A DNA stretch of 64,000 bases from Paraburkholderia agricolaris (GCF_009455635.1 NZ_QPER01000001.1:2418001-2482000); one strand, 5' to 3'. Shown: positions 1-9,594, counted from the stretch's first letter. Numbers and translations are program-made. Notes: a model not told the origin generated them from the sequence alone.

Positions 1-1837
1 CGAGCGCGAACACGAGGCGCTCGACGATTTCCTCGTCGCTGATCTTGCGGCGCTCGGCACTGGTTTCCTTCGAGAACGCTGCGATCATGTCGTCGACCAC
101 TTTCGACGGATACGCAGTGCGGTCCCCCGCCTTGTAGTCGTACCAGCCGCCGCCGGTCTTCTGCCCGAAACGGCCGGTCTCGCACAGACGGTCGGCAATC
201 TTCGAGTAGTGCATGTCAGGATGTTCCTGATAGCGACGCTTGCGAATCGCCCAGCCGATGTCGTTGCCGGCCAGATCGCTCATGCGGAACGGGCCCATCG
301 CAAAGCCGAACTTCTCGATTGCCTTGTCCACCTGTGCGGGCAATGCGCCTTCTTCAAGCATGAAGAGCGCCTGGCGGATGTACTGCTCGATCATCCGGTT
401 GCCGATGAAGCCGTCGCAGACGCCCGAGACCACCGCGGTCTTCCTGATCTTCTTGGCAAGTTTCATGACGGTGGCGAGCACGTCTTTCGCCGTGGCCTTG
501 CCGCGCACCACTTCGAGCAGCTTCATCACGTTGGCCGGGCTGAAGAAGTGCATGCCGACCACGTCTTGCGGGCGCTTCGTGAAAGCGGCGATCTTGTCGA
601 CATCCAGCGTCGACGTGTTCGACGCGAGGATCGCGCCGGGTTTCGCTACCTCGTCCAGACGCTTGAACACCTGCTCCTTGACGCCCAGTTCTTCGAACAC
701 CGCTTCGACGATCAGGTCGGCGTTTTTCAGGTCGTCGTAGGAAAGTGTTGGCGTGATCAAAGCCATGCGCTGTTCCAGCGCTTCGGGCTTGAGCTTGCCC
801 TTCTTGACGGTGGCTTCGTAGTTCTTGCGGATCGTGGCGAGACCGCGATCGAGTGCTTCCTGCTTCGTTTCCAGCAGCGTGACCGGAATGCCGGCGTTGA
901 TGAAGTTCATCGCGATGCCGCCGCCCATCGTGCCGGCGCCGATCACGGCCACCTGCTTGATGTCGCGCACCGGCGTATCCGACGGCACATCGGGAATCTT
1001 GCTCGCCGCACGTTCGCCGAAGAACGCGTGACGCAGTGCGTGGCTTTCCGGCGTTTGCACGAGCGCGACGAAGCATTCGCGTTCGAACGCGAGGCCCTTG
1101 TCGAAACCGTTCTGCACGCCCGCTTCCACGGCGTCGATACACTTCAGCGGAGCCGGGAAATTCTTCGCCATCGCGGCAACCGTATTGCGCGCGAACTGGA
1201 TGAAACCGGCGGCATTCGGATGCTCGATCTTGCGGTCGCGCACCTTCGGATGCGGGCCGGCGTGTGCCCCGACCTTGCGGGCAAACGCGAGCGCCGCTTC
1301 AGCCAGATCGCCTTCCACGACCTGGTCGAACAGCCCCGAATCGGCCAGCTTCTCCGACATCACCGGTGCGCCGGAGACGATCATGTTGAGCGCGGCTTCA
1401 AGGCCAATTGCGCGCGGCAGACGCTGCGTGCCGCCCGCGCCCGGCAGGATGCCGAGCTTCACTTCCGGCAGCGCGATCTGCGCGCCAGGTGCGGCGATGC
1501 GGTAATGCGCGCCGAGCGCAAGTTCAAGGCCGCCGCCCATGGCGACGCTATGAATCGCGGCGACAACCGGCTTGGCGCTCCCCTCGACGGTCTTGATGAC
1601 CGTGTGGAGGGTCGGCTCCTGGGTCGCCTTCGGCGTGTTGAATTCGGTGATATCGGCGCCGCCCGAGAAGGCTTTGCCGGCGCCCGTCAGCACGATCGCC
1701 TTGATGGCCGGGTCGTTCTGCGCGCGCTCGATCCCTTCGACGATACCGGCTCGCGTCGAAAGGCCGAGGCCGTTTACGGGGGGATTGTTCAGCGTAATGA
1801 CGGCCACGCCGTCATGAGTTGTGTAGTCCACTGCCAT
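1..1837 (-). CDS. Bifunctional enoyl-CoA hydratase / 3-hydroxyacyl-CoA dehydrogenase (FadB-like), 3' end outside window
   Basis: Catalyses two consecutive steps of fatty-acid beta-oxidation: hydration of enoyl-CoA, then NAD-dependent oxidation of 3-hydroxyacyl-CoA. Reading the minus strand from the ATG at 1835-1837 gives an N-terminal crotonase domain (AFSGGADI oxyanion loop; both catalytic glutamates in the GGGLELAL and LPEVKLGILPGAGG segments). A Rossmann 3HCDH domain follows (VIGAGTMGGG, then GMHFFSPANVMKL with the catalytic His), and then the start of the C-terminal 3HCDH domain. About 612 codons lie in the window; the remaining C-terminus lies beyond base 1. A GGAGG ribosome site sits just upstream of the start. 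The next minus-strand gene upstream is an acyl-CoA ligase, which fits a fatty-acid catabolic context. Which paralogue it is (FadB, FadJ or PaaH-like) cannot be decided from the sequence. Confidence 0.93.
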   Translation of the reverse strand, partial: MAVDYTTHDGVAVITLNNPPVNGLGLSTRAGIVEGIERAQNDPAIKAIVLTGAGKAFSGGADITEFNTPKATQEPTLHTVIKTVEGSAKPVVAAIHSVAMGGGLELALGAHYRIAAPGAQIALPEVKLGILPGAGGTQRLPRAIGLEAALNMIVSGAPVMSEKLADSGLFDQVVEGDLAEAALAFARKVGAHAGPHPKVRDRKIEHPNAAGFIQFARNTVAAMAKNFPAPLKCIDAVEAGVQNGFDKGLAFERECFVALVQTPESHALRHAFFGERAASKIPDVPSDTPVRDIKQVAVIGAGTMGGGIAMNFINAGIPVTLLETKQEALDRGLATIRKNYEATVKKGKLKPEALEQRMALITPTLSYDDLKNADLIVEAVFEELGVKEQVFKRLDEVAKPGAILASNTSTLDVDKIAAFTKRPQDVVGMHFFSPANVMKLLEVVRGKATAKDVLATVMKLAKKIRKTAVVSGVCDGFIGNRMIEQYIRQALFMLEEGALPAQVDKAIEKFGFAMGPFRMSDLAGNDIGWAIRKRRYQEHPDMHYSKIADRLCETGRFGQKTGGGWYDYKAGDRTAYPSKVVDDMIAAFSKETSAERRKISDEEIVERLVFAL

Positions 1838-1978
1838 CTGCCTGCCTCCGTGCGATGAGGCGGCGCATGACGCGCCGCCCGTCCGGGTTATCGAGTCGAC
1901 TCATTGTCCGACTTTAGCGCCGATTCCCCGGGGTCAGCAGGCAGAATACACAAAAAAGCACGCTCGTTCAATTTATCG

Positions 1979-3664
1979 TTAGGCGGGGTTTCCCCTGGCA
2001 AGCGGAGTCAGCGGGCAATCCTTTTCGTCTTCGAGCGCGGACGGCAGTACGTGGCTACGGAAAATGTCGCGCAGCTTGAGTTTTTGCAGCTTGCCGGTGG
2101 CCGTGTGCGGCAACTCGTCGACGAAAACGACGTCGTCGGGAATCCACCATTTCGCGACCTTGCCGTCGTAGAACGCAAGCAGTTCTTCACGTGTCACCTC
2201 GAAACCCGCCCGCTTGACGATCACCAGCAGCGGCCGCTCGGTCCATTTCGGATGCGCGCAGGCGATGCACGCGGCTTCGGCCACCGCCGGATGCGCGATC
2301 GCGACGTTCTCGATGTCGATCGAACTGATCCACTCACCGCCGGACTTGATCACATCTTTCGAGCGATCCGTGATGTGCAGGAAGCTGTCGCGGTCGATGG
2401 TGGCGACGTCGCCGGTGGGGAACCAGCCGTCCACCAGCGGCGAATCGTCCTTGCGGAAATACCGGTCGATCACCCACGGACCGCGCACGTGCAGATCGCC
2501 GAACGCCACGCCGTCCCACGGCAGATCGCGCCCGTCTTCGCCGACGATCTTCATATCGACGCCATACAGCACATGGCCCTGCTTTTCGAGCAGTTTGCGC
2601 TGCTCTTCCAGCGGACGCTGACTCTGTTCCCACGTCAGTTTCGACAGGGTGCCGAGCGGGGACATTTCCGTCATGCCCCATGCATGGATCACCTGCACGC
2701 CGTACTCGTCCTCGAAGGTCCGCAGCATGGCGGGCGGACAGGCCGAGCCGCCGATCACCGTGCGATTGAGCGAGGAGAAGCGCACCTTCGCCTCGCGCAG
2801 ATAGTTGAGCAAGCCGAGCCACACGGTCGGCACGCCGGCCGAATAGGTGACGCGTTCGCTTTCCATCAATTCATACAGCGACTTGCCGTCGAGATCCTTA
2901 CCGGGGAAAACCAGCTTGGCGCCGGTCAGCGGCGCGGAATGCGGAATGCCCCAGGCGTTCACATGAAACATCGGCACGACCGGCAGCACGGAGTCGCGCG
3001 CGGACAGGCTCATCGCATCGGGCAGCGCCGCGCCGAACGCATGCAGCACCGTCGAACGATGCGAATACAGCGCGCCTTTCGGATTGCCGGTGGTGCCGGA
3101 GGTATAGCAGAGATAAGACGCCTGACGTTCGTCGATGGCCGGCCAGTCGTAGTGGCCATTCTGAGCGTCCAGCAAGGTTTCGTAGCTCAGCACCGGCGTT
3201 TGCATCTTCGGCAGATGCGCTTCGTCGGCCAGCGCGATCCAGCCGCGCACTTTGGGGCACTGCGGCGCGAGCGCATCGACGAGCGGTGCGAACGTGGTGT
3301 CGAACAGCACGTAGGCGTCGTCGGCGTGGTTGACGATGTAGGCGATCTGATCGGGAAAGAGGCGCGGGTTGATCGTGTGGCAGACTGCGCCGAAGCCGGC
3401 CGTGCCGTAATACGCTTCCAGATGCCGGTAGCCGTTCCAGGCCAGCGTGGCCACCCGCTCGCCGGGCTCGACGCCGAGCACGATCAGCGCCTGCGCCAAC
3501 TGCTTCGCGCGCTTTTCACAGTCGCGATAGGTATAGCGATGCACGTCGCCTTCGATGCGTCGCGACACGATCTCGGTGTCGCCGAAATGCCGCGCGGCAT
3601 GCGCGAGCAACGAGGACACGGTGAGCGGCACGTCCATCATCTGGCCAAGCAGCGGCGTCGTCAT
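1979..3664 (-). CDS. AMP-dependent acyl-CoA synthetase / fatty-acid--CoA ligase
   Basis: Activates a carboxylic acid with ATP and CoA through an acyl-adenylate. The 561-residue product has the ANL-superfamily core: the P-loop-like [11 protein letters not shown] motif near residue 190, the adenine-binding [10 protein letters not shown] segment, the hinge motif [12 protein letters not shown], then [13 protein letters not shown], and the C-terminal catalytic lysine in [13 protein letters not shown]. The length is typical of medium- or long-chain ligases. The N-terminus ([20 protein letters not shown]) resembles proteins annotated as long-chain-fatty-acid or 3-methylmercaptopropionyl-CoA ligases, so the natural substrate is not certain. 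It lies upstream of, and on the same strand as, the beta-oxidation gene, separated by about 140 bp with no terminator. Co-transcription is possible. Confidence 0.93.
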   Translation of the reverse strand: MTTPLLGQMMDVPLTVSSLLAHAARHFGDTEIVSRRIEGDVHRYTYRDCEKRAKQLAQALIVLGVEPGERVATLAWNGYRHLEAYYGTAGFGAVCHTINPRLFPDQIAYIVNHADDAYVLFDTTFAPLVDALAPQCPKVRGWIALADEAHLPKMQTPVLSYETLLDAQNGHYDWPAIDERQASYLCYTSGTTGNPKGALYSHRSTVLHAFGAALPDAMSLSARDSVLPVVPMFHVNAWGIPHSAPLTGAKLVFPGKDLDGKSLYELMESERVTYSAGVPTVWLGLLNYLREAKVRFSSLNRTVIGGSACPPAMLRTFEDEYGVQVIHAWGMTEMSPLGTLSKLTWEQSQRPLEEQRKLLEKQGHVLYGVDMKIVGEDGRDLPWDGVAFGDLHVRGPWVIDRYFRKDDSPLVDGWFPTGDVATIDRDSFLHITDRSKDVIKSGGEWISSIDIENVAIAHPAVAEAACIACAHPKWTERPLLVIVKRAGFEVTREELLAFYDGKVAKWWIPDDVVFVDELPHTATGKLQKLKLRDIFRSHVLPSALEDEKDCPLTPLARGNPA

Positions 3665-3735
3665 AAAGAGAGGTCTCCTCGCCTTGTGTGCGTCATTGGG
3701 GTTGCAGTTCGGGGCCGTGCGGCGCGTTCAGCTCG

Positions 3736-3763
3736 AGTTACGTGCTCACAGTTACGTGCTCAC
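3736..3763. repeat. 14-bp perfect tandem duplication
   Basis: AGTTACGTGCTCAC occurs twice without a gap, in the divergent intergenic region between the acyl-CoA ligase and selO. It looks like a recent slippage duplication. No function is evident. Confidence 0.8.
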
Positions 3764-3912
3764 AGGATTGAGTCGCGTTAGAGTCGCGCGAAACGCGCCG
3801 GTAAGTCCGTGCGGCATGCTCTGAAACGGTGCAGGCGCGCTCCGGCAGGAGACGCCCGGCACGCGAGCGGCATGGGGCCAAAGGCCGGCCAGCAGCTCCG
3901 CGGGCGCGGACT

Positions 3913-3918
3913 TACAAT
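3913..3918 (+). promoter_or_regulatory. Candidate -10 box of selO
   Basis: TACAAT lies 26 bp before the selO ATG, giving a leader of about 20 nt. No convincing -35 box is visible, so this is a weak prediction. Confidence 0.35.
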
Positions 3919-3943
3919 ATCGGTTAATCCAGAGGCGCTCAAC

Positions 3944-5500
3944 ATGTCGTTTTCCCCAAGCATTGCAGGGTTATCCGAGCCTTTATCGGCTCTTTCCAAC
4001 GCACTTACCGCCTCGCCCGAAAGCGCGTTCGCGCGCCTCGGCAGCGTGTTTCTGACACGGCTGCCGGCGGCGCCGCTCAGCGCACCGTACGTGGTTGGGT
4101 TCTCCGAAGAAACCGCTGCGTTGCTCGGTTTAGAGCCCGGGCTCCAGAATGATCCGGGCTTTGCCGAACTGTTCTCCGGCAACGCCACACGCGAATGGCC
4201 CGCCGAAGCGCTGCCGTATGCATCGGTGTATTCGGGGCATCAGTTCGGCGTATGGGCCGGCCAGCTCGGCGACGGCCGCGCGCTCGGTCTCGGCGAAGTC
4301 GAACACGACGGCCAGCGCTTCGAGCTGCAGCTCAAAGGCGCGGGCCGCACGCCCTATTCGCGCATGGGCGACGGCCGCGCCGTACTGCGTTCGTCGATCC
4401 GCGAATATCTGTGTTCGGAAGCGATGCATCACCTCGGCATTCCTACTACGCGCGCGCTGTGCGTGATCGGTTCCGACCAGCCGGTGCGCCGCGAAGAAGT
4501 CGAAACCGCCGCAGTCGTCACGCGCGTGGCGCCGAGTTTCGTACGCTTCGGGCACTTCGAACATTTCTATTCGAACGATCGCGTCGACGCACTGCGCGCC
4601 CTCGCCGACCATGTGATCGATCGCTTCCATCCGCATTGCCGCGAGACCGGCGATCCGTATCTCGCACTGCTGAACGAAGCGGTGCTGTCCACGGCCGATC
4701 TGATGGTCGAATGGCAAGCCGTCGGTTTCTGCCACGGCGTGATGAATACCGACAACATGTCGATCCTCGGTCTCACGATCGACTACGGCCCGTTCGGCTT
4801 CATGGACGGCTTCGACGCCGGCTACATCTGCAATCACTCGGATTCGCAAGGCCGTTACGCGTACAAGATGCAGCCGCAGATCGCGTACTGGAACCTCTTC
4901 TGCCTCGCGCAAGGCCTGTTGCCACTATTGGGTGAGCAGCATGAGGAGAGCGTGCGTGGCGACAAGGCGATCGAAGACGCGCAACGCGTGCTCGGCGGTT
5001 TCAAGGAACGTTTCGCGCCGGCGCTGGAAAAACGCATGCGCGCCAAGCTAGGCCTGGAAACCGAACGCGACGGCGACGACACGTTAGTCAACCGTCTGTT
5101 CGAAGTGATGCACGCCAACCGCGCGGATTTCACGCTGACGTTCCGCAATCTGGCGCGTATTTCCCGGCACGACGCAAGCGGCGACGCGCCTGTGCGCGAT
5201 CTGTTCCTTGACCGCGCCGCGTTCGACGCGTGGGTGAACGACTACCGCGCGCGCCTGTCCCACGAAACACGCGACGACACCGCGCGCGCCATTGCAATGA
5301 ACCGTGTGAACCCCAAATTCGTACTTCGCAATCATCTGGCGGAAACGGCGATCCGCCGGGCGAAAGAGAAGGATTTCTCCGAAGTGGAACGTTTGGCCGC
5401 CGTGCTGCGCCGGCCGTTCGACGAGCAACCGGAAAACGAAGCGTATGCGGGGCTGCCGCCTGATTGGGCCAGCTCGCTGGAAGTGAGCTGCTCTTCGTGA
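3944..5500 (+). CDS. selO: Protein adenylyltransferase SelO (YdiU/UPF0061 family)
   Basis: A pseudokinase-fold enzyme that transfers AMP from ATP to Ser/Thr/Tyr of target proteins; in E. coli it is linked to redox homeostasis. The chosen ATG at 3944 ([13 protein letters not shown]) gives 518 residues, typical of the family; the open frame extends upstream to 3809 but without homology. Visible hallmarks are the N-terminal [16 protein letters not shown] block, [20 protein letters not shown] with the conserved nucleotide-binding lysine and arginines, [11 protein letters not shown] around residues 263-273, and DYGPFGFMD. The C-terminus ends VSCSS, with cysteine at the antepenultimate position where eukaryotic SELENOO carries selenocysteine. 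msrB starts 38 bp downstream, so a stress-related operon is plausible. Confidence 0.95.
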   Translation: MSFSPSIAGLSEPLSALSNALTASPESAFARLGSVFLTRLPAAPLSAPYVVGFSEETAALLGLEPGLQNDPGFAELFSGNATREWPAEALPYASVYSGHQFGVWAGQLGDGRALGLGEVEHDGQRFELQLKGAGRTPYSRMGDGRAVLRSSIREYLCSEAMHHLGIPTTRALCVIGSDQPVRREEVETAAVVTRVAPSFVRFGHFEHFYSNDRVDALRALADHVIDRFHPHCRETGDPYLALLNEAVLSTADLMVEWQAVGFCHGVMNTDNMSILGLTIDYGPFGFMDGFDAGYICNHSDSQGRYAYKMQPQIAYWNLFCLAQGLLPLLGEQHEESVRGDKAIEDAQRVLGGFKERFAPALEKRMRAKLGLETERDGDDTLVNRLFEVMHANRADFTLTFRNLARISRHDASGDAPVRDLFLDRAAFDAWVNDYRARLSHETRDDTARAIAMNRVNPKFVLRNHLAETAIRRAKEKDFSEVERLAAVLRRPFDEQPENEAYAGLPPDWASSLEVSCSS

Positions 5501-5538
5501 CGAGCCCCAAAAACAATCTCGAGACAGGAACCCCGACC

Positions 5539-5961
5539 ATGAACAAACCCGACGACCTCAACACCGGCGCCCCCGCGGTGCAGAAAGACGACGCCGAATG
5601 GCGCAAACAGCTCTCCGACGTCGAATATCAGGTGACGCGCCACGCGGCCACCGAGCGCCCCTTTACCGGCCGCTATCACGATCACTGGGACCGCGGCATC
5701 TATGATTGCGTCTGCTGCGGCACGCCGCTGTTCGAATCGGACACCAAGTTCGACGCCGGTTGCGGCTGGCCGAGCTACTTCAAGCCGATCAACGGCGAGG
5801 TGATTGCCGAAAAAACCGACCGCTCGCACGGCATGCTGCGCATCGAAGTGCAGTGCAAGAACTGCGGCGCGCACCTCGGTCACGTGTTCGAAGACGGACC
5901 GGCGCCGACCGGTCTGCGTTACTGCATCAATTCGGCTGCGTTACAATTCGAGCCCAAGTAA
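5539..5961 (+). CDS. msrB: Peptide-methionine (R)-S-oxide reductase MsrB
   Basis: Reduces the R epimer of methionine sulfoxide in oxidised proteins. The 140-residue product has two zinc-binding CxxC pairs (Cys57/Cys60 and Cys106/Cys109), the [10 protein letters not shown] substrate loop, the GHVFEDGP segment, and the catalytic cysteine at position 129 in RYCINSAAL. The ATG at 5539 was chosen because the family N-terminus starts close to it; upstream residues in the same frame overlap the end of selO and look non-coding. There is no export signal, so it is cytoplasmic. It follows selO by 38 bp on the same strand, and both genes concern oxidative protein damage. Confidence 0.96.
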   Translation: MNKPDDLNTGAPAVQKDDAEWRKQLSDVEYQVTRHAATERPFTGRYHDHWDRGIYDCVCCGTPLFESDTKFDAGCGWPSYFKPINGEVIAEKTDRSHGMLRIEVQCKNCGAHLGHVFEDGPAPTGLRYCINSAALQFEPK

Positions 5962-6218
5962 CGCAGCGCGGAGTTCGGCGCGTTGCCGGCCAGCGTCTGT
6001 CATGAAACGCCAGCCGGTGGCGGCTCCCTTCATCCGGCTTGCGCACCGATCAACGCAGCGGTCAACGCGGCGCTTACCCGGCACGGCAATCCTGCTACGA
6101 ATGGCGCAACGCGCCGCTCCGGGCTGCCGCGGCGGGTTTCTGCCGCAGTCCCTGCCACCGGGCGCCCCGCGCCGCGTCCCCGTTTCTTCGACCCACTCTC
6201 CGTATTCCCGACCAGATA

Positions 6219-6749
6219 ATGAAATTCCTGTTCGATCTGTTCCCGATCATCCTGTTTTTCGTCACCTTCAAGATATGGGGCATTTTCACGGCGACGGCAG
6301 TGGCGATCGTTGCCACGCTGGTGCAGATCGCGTGGGTGGCCTTCCGCCACCGCAAGGTCGATCCGATGCTGTGGGTGAGCCTGGGCGTCGTCACCGTATT
6401 CGGCGGCGCCACGCTCGTGCTGCACAACGACACCTTTATCAAATGGAAGCCGACCGTGCTGTACTGGGCGTTTTCGGTCGCGCTGATCGTCTCGCAACTG
6501 GCCTTCAACAAGAACCTGATCGAAGCGATGATGGGCAAGCAGATCACGCTGCCGCACGCGATCTGGGGCAAGCTGAATATCGTCTGGGCGATTTTCTTCG
6601 TGCTGCTGGGCCTGGTGAATCTGTTCGTCGCGTACAACTACACGACCGACCAGTGGGTCAATTTCAAGCTGTTCGGCGCAACTGGATGCCTGGTGGTATT
6701 CATCGTCGGACAGAGTTTGTGGCTGTCGAAGTACATGAAGGAAGAATGA
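6219..6749 (+). CDS. yciB: Inner-membrane protein YciB / intracellular septation protein A
   Basis: A polytopic inner-membrane protein linked in enterobacteria to envelope integrity and septation; its exact activity is unsettled. The 176-residue product opens with [19 protein letters not shown], typical of the family. It has about five hydrophobic segments and the conserved [16 protein letters not shown] and [10 protein letters not shown] blocks. The start at 6219 follows the family N-terminus. bolA starts one base after its stop, so the two are surely co-transcribed. About 257 bp separate it from msrB; no clear promoter or terminator was recognised there. Confidence 0.94.
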   Translation: MKFLFDLFPIILFFVTFKIWGIFTATAVAIVATLVQIAWVAFRHRKVDPMLWVSLGVVTVFGGATLVLHNDTFIKWKPTVLYWAFSVALIVSQLAFNKNLIEAMMGKQITLPHAIWGKLNIVWAIFFVLLGLVNLFVAYNYTTDQWVNFKLFGATGCLVVFIVGQSLWLSKYMKEE

Positions 6750-6750
6750 C

Positions 6751-7065
6751 ATGACGAGCGATGTGTTCATGCACGCCACCACCGCCGAGCGCGCCGCGCT
6801 GATCGAGGCGCGCCTCACCGCGGCGCTCGCGCCGGTCGCCTCGATCCAGATCACGGACGACAGCGCGCAGCACGCAGGCCATGCCGGCGCGTCTGCCGGC
6901 GGTCATTTTACTGTCACGATCGTGGCCGCCGCATTTGCCGGTAAGGCCCGCGTGGCGCGGCATCGCATGGTGTATGATGCGCTGGCCGATGCCATGCAGC
7001 GCGGCATTCACGCCCTTGCAATCACGGCGTATACGCCCGAAGAATTCGCTTTGTTGCCCCGCTAG
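6751..7065 (+). CDS. BolA family protein
   Basis: A small protein (104 residues) of the BolA/IbaG family. These proteins partner with monothiol glutaredoxins, bind Fe-S clusters, and affect morphology and stress responses. The family core is clear: ITDDS, then HFTVTIVAAAFAGKARVARHRMVYDAL with the conserved RHRMVY segment, and GIHALAITAYTPEEF. Between beta strands sits a His/Ala/Gly-rich loop (HAGHAGASAGGH), commonly lengthened in betaproteobacterial BolA. The gene begins one base after yciB and ends 11 bp before the parvulin gene, so the three form one operon. Confidence 0.9.
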   Translation: MTSDVFMHATTAERAALIEARLTAALAPVASIQITDDSAQHAGHAGASAGGHFTVTIVAAAFAGKARVARHRMVYDALADAMQRGIHALAITAYTPEEFALLPR

Positions 7066-7076
7066 GAAAATTTCTG

Positions 7077-7856
7077 ATGACCTTGAAGAAAACCCACCTT
7101 TGGGTATTGCTGGCTGCCTTTGCGGCCGCACCTGCATTTGCACAGAACATCGCTGTCGTGAACGGCACGCCGATTCCGAAATCGCGCGCCGACGCGCTGG
7201 TCGATCAACTGGTTCATCAAGGCCAGCAAAACACGCCGCAACTGCAAATGGCCGTGCGCGAAGAACTGGTGAACCGTGAAATCCTGATGCAGGAAGCGCT
7301 GCGCCGCGGCCTGCCGAATCGGCCGGACATCAAGGCACAAATCGCCGTCGCGCAACAAACCGTCGTGCTGCGCGCGCTGATCGAAGACTTCGTGAAGAAC
7401 AACACGCCGACCGACGCCGAAGTCACGGCGCGCTACAACGCGCTGGTCAAGGACGCGGGCGGCAAGGAATACCACCTGCACCACATCCTCGTGGACAACG
7501 AACAGCAAGCCAAGGATCTGATCGCCAAGATCAAGGGCGGCGCGAGCTTCGAAGACCTCGCCAAGCAATACTCGAAGGACCCGGGATCGGGCAAGAATGG
7601 CGGCGACCTGGACTGGTCGGACCCGAAGGCCTACGTGCCTGAATTCGCGGACGCGGCCACGCATCTGCAGAAGGGCCAGATGACCGACACGCCGGTGCAT
7701 ACGCAATTCGGCTGGCACATCATCCGTGTCGACGACATCCGCGATGTCACGCCGCCGCCGCTCGAACAGGTGCGTCCGCAGATCGTGCAGCAGATCCAGC
7801 AGGAAAAGCTGCAGGCGTTCGAAGAAGGTCTGCGTAAGAACGCGAAGATCCAGTAA
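7077..7856 (+). CDS. Periplasmic peptidyl-prolyl isomerase, parvulin (PpiC/SurA) type
   Basis: A 259-residue folding factor for exported proteins. The signal peptide is clear: MTLKKTHLWVLLAAFAAAPAFA, cleaved before QNIAVVNG. An N-terminal SurA-like chaperone region follows (residues about 25-125). A rotamase domain (about 130-225) comes next, with the parvulin hallmarks YHLHHILVDN, SFEDLAKQYSKDPGSGKNGGDL and TQFGWHIIRVDDI. A GGAAA ribosome site precedes the start. It closes the yciB-bolA-parvulin operon and is followed 27 bp later by a strong terminator. It may be one of several parvulins; ppiD is also in this window. Confidence 0.93.
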   Translation: MTLKKTHLWVLLAAFAAAPAFAQNIAVVNGTPIPKSRADALVDQLVHQGQQNTPQLQMAVREELVNREILMQEALRRGLPNRPDIKAQIAVAQQTVVLRALIEDFVKNNTPTDAEVTARYNALVKDAGGKEYHLHHILVDNEQQAKDLIAKIKGGASFEDLAKQYSKDPGSGKNGGDLDWSDPKAYVPEFADAATHLQKGQMTDTPVHTQFGWHIIRVDDIRDVTPPPLEQVRPQIVQQIQQEKLQAFEEGLRKNAKIQ

Positions 7857-7882
7857 GCGTTTCTGGCTTGCTGCTTCAGAGC

Positions 7883-7910
7883 AAAAAAACCGCCCTCGGG
7901 CGGTTTTTTT
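7883..7910 (+). terminator. Rho-independent terminator after the parvulin gene
   Basis: The GC-rich stem CCGCCC-TCG-GGGCGG is followed by a run of seven T and preceded by a run of A, so it could also stop minus-strand transcripts coming from hipA. Confidence 0.92.
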
Positions 7911-7959
7911 GTTTCTGCGGATTTCATGTGGGATTGCCTGCCCCTCGAGGGCACCGATA

Positions 7960-9252
7960 TCAGTTTCGCAAAGCTCTGCTCATCTCCGCGAGCGGCATTG
8001 CAGCAATCGAGTCGAGCAGCCGGACTTCGCCGGCATTGGGCTGCGCAATCTCGTCGATCGCGCGCCGGGTGTCCGCTACCCTGGCGTCGACGATAGCGAG
8101 CATCTCATCGAGCAATTTTTCCGAGCCTTTTGACTGAAGGCCAAGCGCTTCGCCGAATGCCAGCATGTTCTTTCTGGAAATGTCCACAAACTGGGTGGCC
8201 TCTCCAACAGGCATGGTCAGGTCGCAGTGCGGCCAACGGTCCCGCTGATTCGGCTGGTAGGTCGGCGTATGGTAGACGACCGTGCTGACCAGATCGTAAA
8301 ACGGCGCCAGCATGTAGCCTCGAGCATTGACGAAAAACGAGAGGTTTTTGAGGTGGGAATCGGCGTTGCCGATTAACACGTTGAAGACCGCCCATCGAAA
8401 CACATCAAGACGTGCCTTTGCCCGTGTGCCGGTTGTTTCGATAGCATCCCTGAGTATCTGTGCCGTCGCGTTCTGATATTTGAAATGGCGATCGTAGTTC
8501 AACAATTGCATTGCGTCGACCGTATGCAGGCGTCGAACCGGCTCTGCCGCCATATCGCGATCGAAACGGTCGATAACATAGCAGGCCGAGGGCACGCGCA
8601 TGAAATGCGTAGGCGGCACGCACACGCCCATCGCTTGCGCCAGGCGCATGCAGAAAAATTCGTTGATCGCCGAATGCGGATAGCCTGTGCTTCGCATGTC
8701 AGGCTTGAGCAGATGCATGGACGGCTCATTCCCCACGGGTTCAGAAAGCTCGTAATTCGGCGCGTCACCCTGCAAGGACAGCAGCAGTTTTTGTTGGGCA
8801 CCCGCCGCGGACATGCGTTTGGGTGCGGTCGTGCTGAGTGCACGCTCCGGCATGGCCTGAATGCGAGCCTCCAGTTCCGCGTACGACAAGGGCTGCAAAC
8901 CGGCGGATGCCTCGCGCTCGCCCTCGGCGAGAAGCGTCAAGGCTCCTGCCGACTCCCGTCCGTAGTATGCAAGCAGCCCCCACGCATCGCTCGCATTGAC
9001 TTTGGCTTCACGAGCAAGCGCCGTGCGCATTTCCTCTTCAGGCAAAAGATTGTCGAAGAACCATTGCACCGGCCTCTGGCTCGACCCGTCGACGAAAGGC
9101 CCGGCGTGTAGAGGAAAAGCGGGTGAAAGCGCGAATGCGTCTTCGCGGCCCAGCCAGTCCTCATCGTAGGTAAATGACCAGATACCGCTGTCATCACTCA
9201 CGACACCGACGCGCCAGCCATTTGCGTAGGCGACGAGCGTTCTAGCTGCCAT
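7960..9252 (-). CDS. hipA: HipA-family serine/threonine kinase toxin
   Basis: Toxin of a type II toxin-antitoxin pair. Characterised HipA kinases phosphorylate glutamyl-tRNA synthetase or other translation factors and cause growth arrest. The 430-residue protein is a complete single-chain HipA. An N-terminal Couple_hipA domain (about 1-110, with WFFDNLLPEE) is followed by the kinase. The regulatory-loop serine is Ser148 in MSAAGAQQK, where the usual E of the AGAQEK motif is Q. The ATP-site lysine is Lys183 (LLKPD), the catalytic loop is GNADSHLKN with Asp298, and the metal-binding Asp320 lies in APFYD. All catalytic residues are present, so it should be active. It overlaps hipB by 11 bp, implying translational coupling. 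Confidence 0.93.
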   Translation of the reverse strand: MAARTLVAYANGWRVGVVSDDSGIWSFTYDEDWLGREDAFALSPAFPLHAGPFVDGSSQRPVQWFFDNLLPEEEMRTALAREAKVNASDAWGLLAYYGRESAGALTLLAEGEREASAGLQPLSYAELEARIQAMPERALSTTAPKRMSAAGAQQKLLLSLQGDAPNYELSEPVGNEPSMHLLKPDMRSTGYPHSAINEFFCMRLAQAMGVCVPPTHFMRVPSACYVIDRFDRDMAAEPVRRLHTVDAMQLLNYDRHFKYQNATAQILRDAIETTGTRAKARLDVFRWAVFNVLIGNADSHLKNLSFFVNARGYMLAPFYDLVSTVVYHTPTYQPNQRDRWPHCDLTMPVGEATQFVDISRKNMLAFGEALGLQSKGSEKLLDEMLAIVDARVADTRRAIDEIAQPNAGEVRLLDSIAAMPLAEMSRALRN

Positions 9253-9529
9253 GAGCCGCTCGTCTGCGCTTGGGGGCCTTGGCGGCCAGGGCCGGAGGAA
9301 TATCGACGGAAACCTGCGCGCGCAGCGTTATGCCCAGTTCGCCAAGAAGGTGGAGCACCTTGCCGATCTGGGCGGTCGGCTTACCCGCCTCGATGTGTGT
9401 AATGAATTTTGGAGACAGGCCGGTGGCGATGGCGACGTCGTCGCGCGTCAGCCCTTGTGCGAGCCTTGATGCCCGCACAAGATCGCCCAACTCCGTCATG
9501 CCGCTGATGTAAACCTCAGACTGACGCAT
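9242..9529 (-). CDS. hipB: HipB-type antitoxin, XRE-family DNA-binding protein
   Basis: A 95-residue antitoxin and autorepressor. Residues about 12-66 form an XRE/Cro helix-turn-helix (LVRASRLAQGLTRDDVAIATGLSPKFI, with recognition-helix segment SPKFITHIEAG). A basic tail (AKAPKRRR) ends the protein. The first ATG at 9529 is taken as start; an internal ATG (codon 11, at 9499) is an alternative that would still keep the whole fold. The stop lies inside hipA. Four palindromic operators lie immediately upstream, the nearest ending 16 bp from the start codon, which fits autoregulation by HipB or the HipBA complex. Confidence 0.9.
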   Translation of the reverse strand: MRQSEVYISGMTELGDLVRASRLAQGLTRDDVAIATGLSPKFITHIEAGKPTAQIGKVLHLLGELGITLRAQVSVDIPPALAAKAPKRRRAAHGS

Positions 9530-9544
9530 TCTCTACCCCACCCG

Positions 9545-9566
9545 TTCGTACCCGCTCGGGAACATT
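9545..9566. promoter_or_regulatory. hipBA operator O1 (degenerate right half)
   Basis: The left half-site TTCGTACCCG is perfect; the right half is CGGGAACATT. It overlaps the predicted -10 box of hipBA, so a bound repressor would block RNA polymerase. Confidence 0.7.
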
Positions 9567-9593
9567 ATGCCAGAGATAGATTCAGGAGCCCAA
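9564..9593 (-). promoter_or_regulatory. Candidate hipBA promoter
   Basis: On the minus strand, TTGGGC (9593-9588) and CATAAT (9569-9564) are separated by 18 bp. The -10 box overlaps O1 and the -35 box abuts O2. The leader would be about 28 nt. Confidence 0.55.
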
Positions 9594-9594
9594 A

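Noticed and set aside
209-1858. 549-codon plus-strand frame antisense to the beta-oxidation gene
   Set aside because: His/Arg-rich product with no fold; it mirrors the codon bias of the well-supported minus-strand gene.
1904-3781. 625-codon plus-strand frame antisense to the acyl-CoA ligase
   Set aside because: Fully overlaps a gene with clear family motifs; typical GC-bias shadow.
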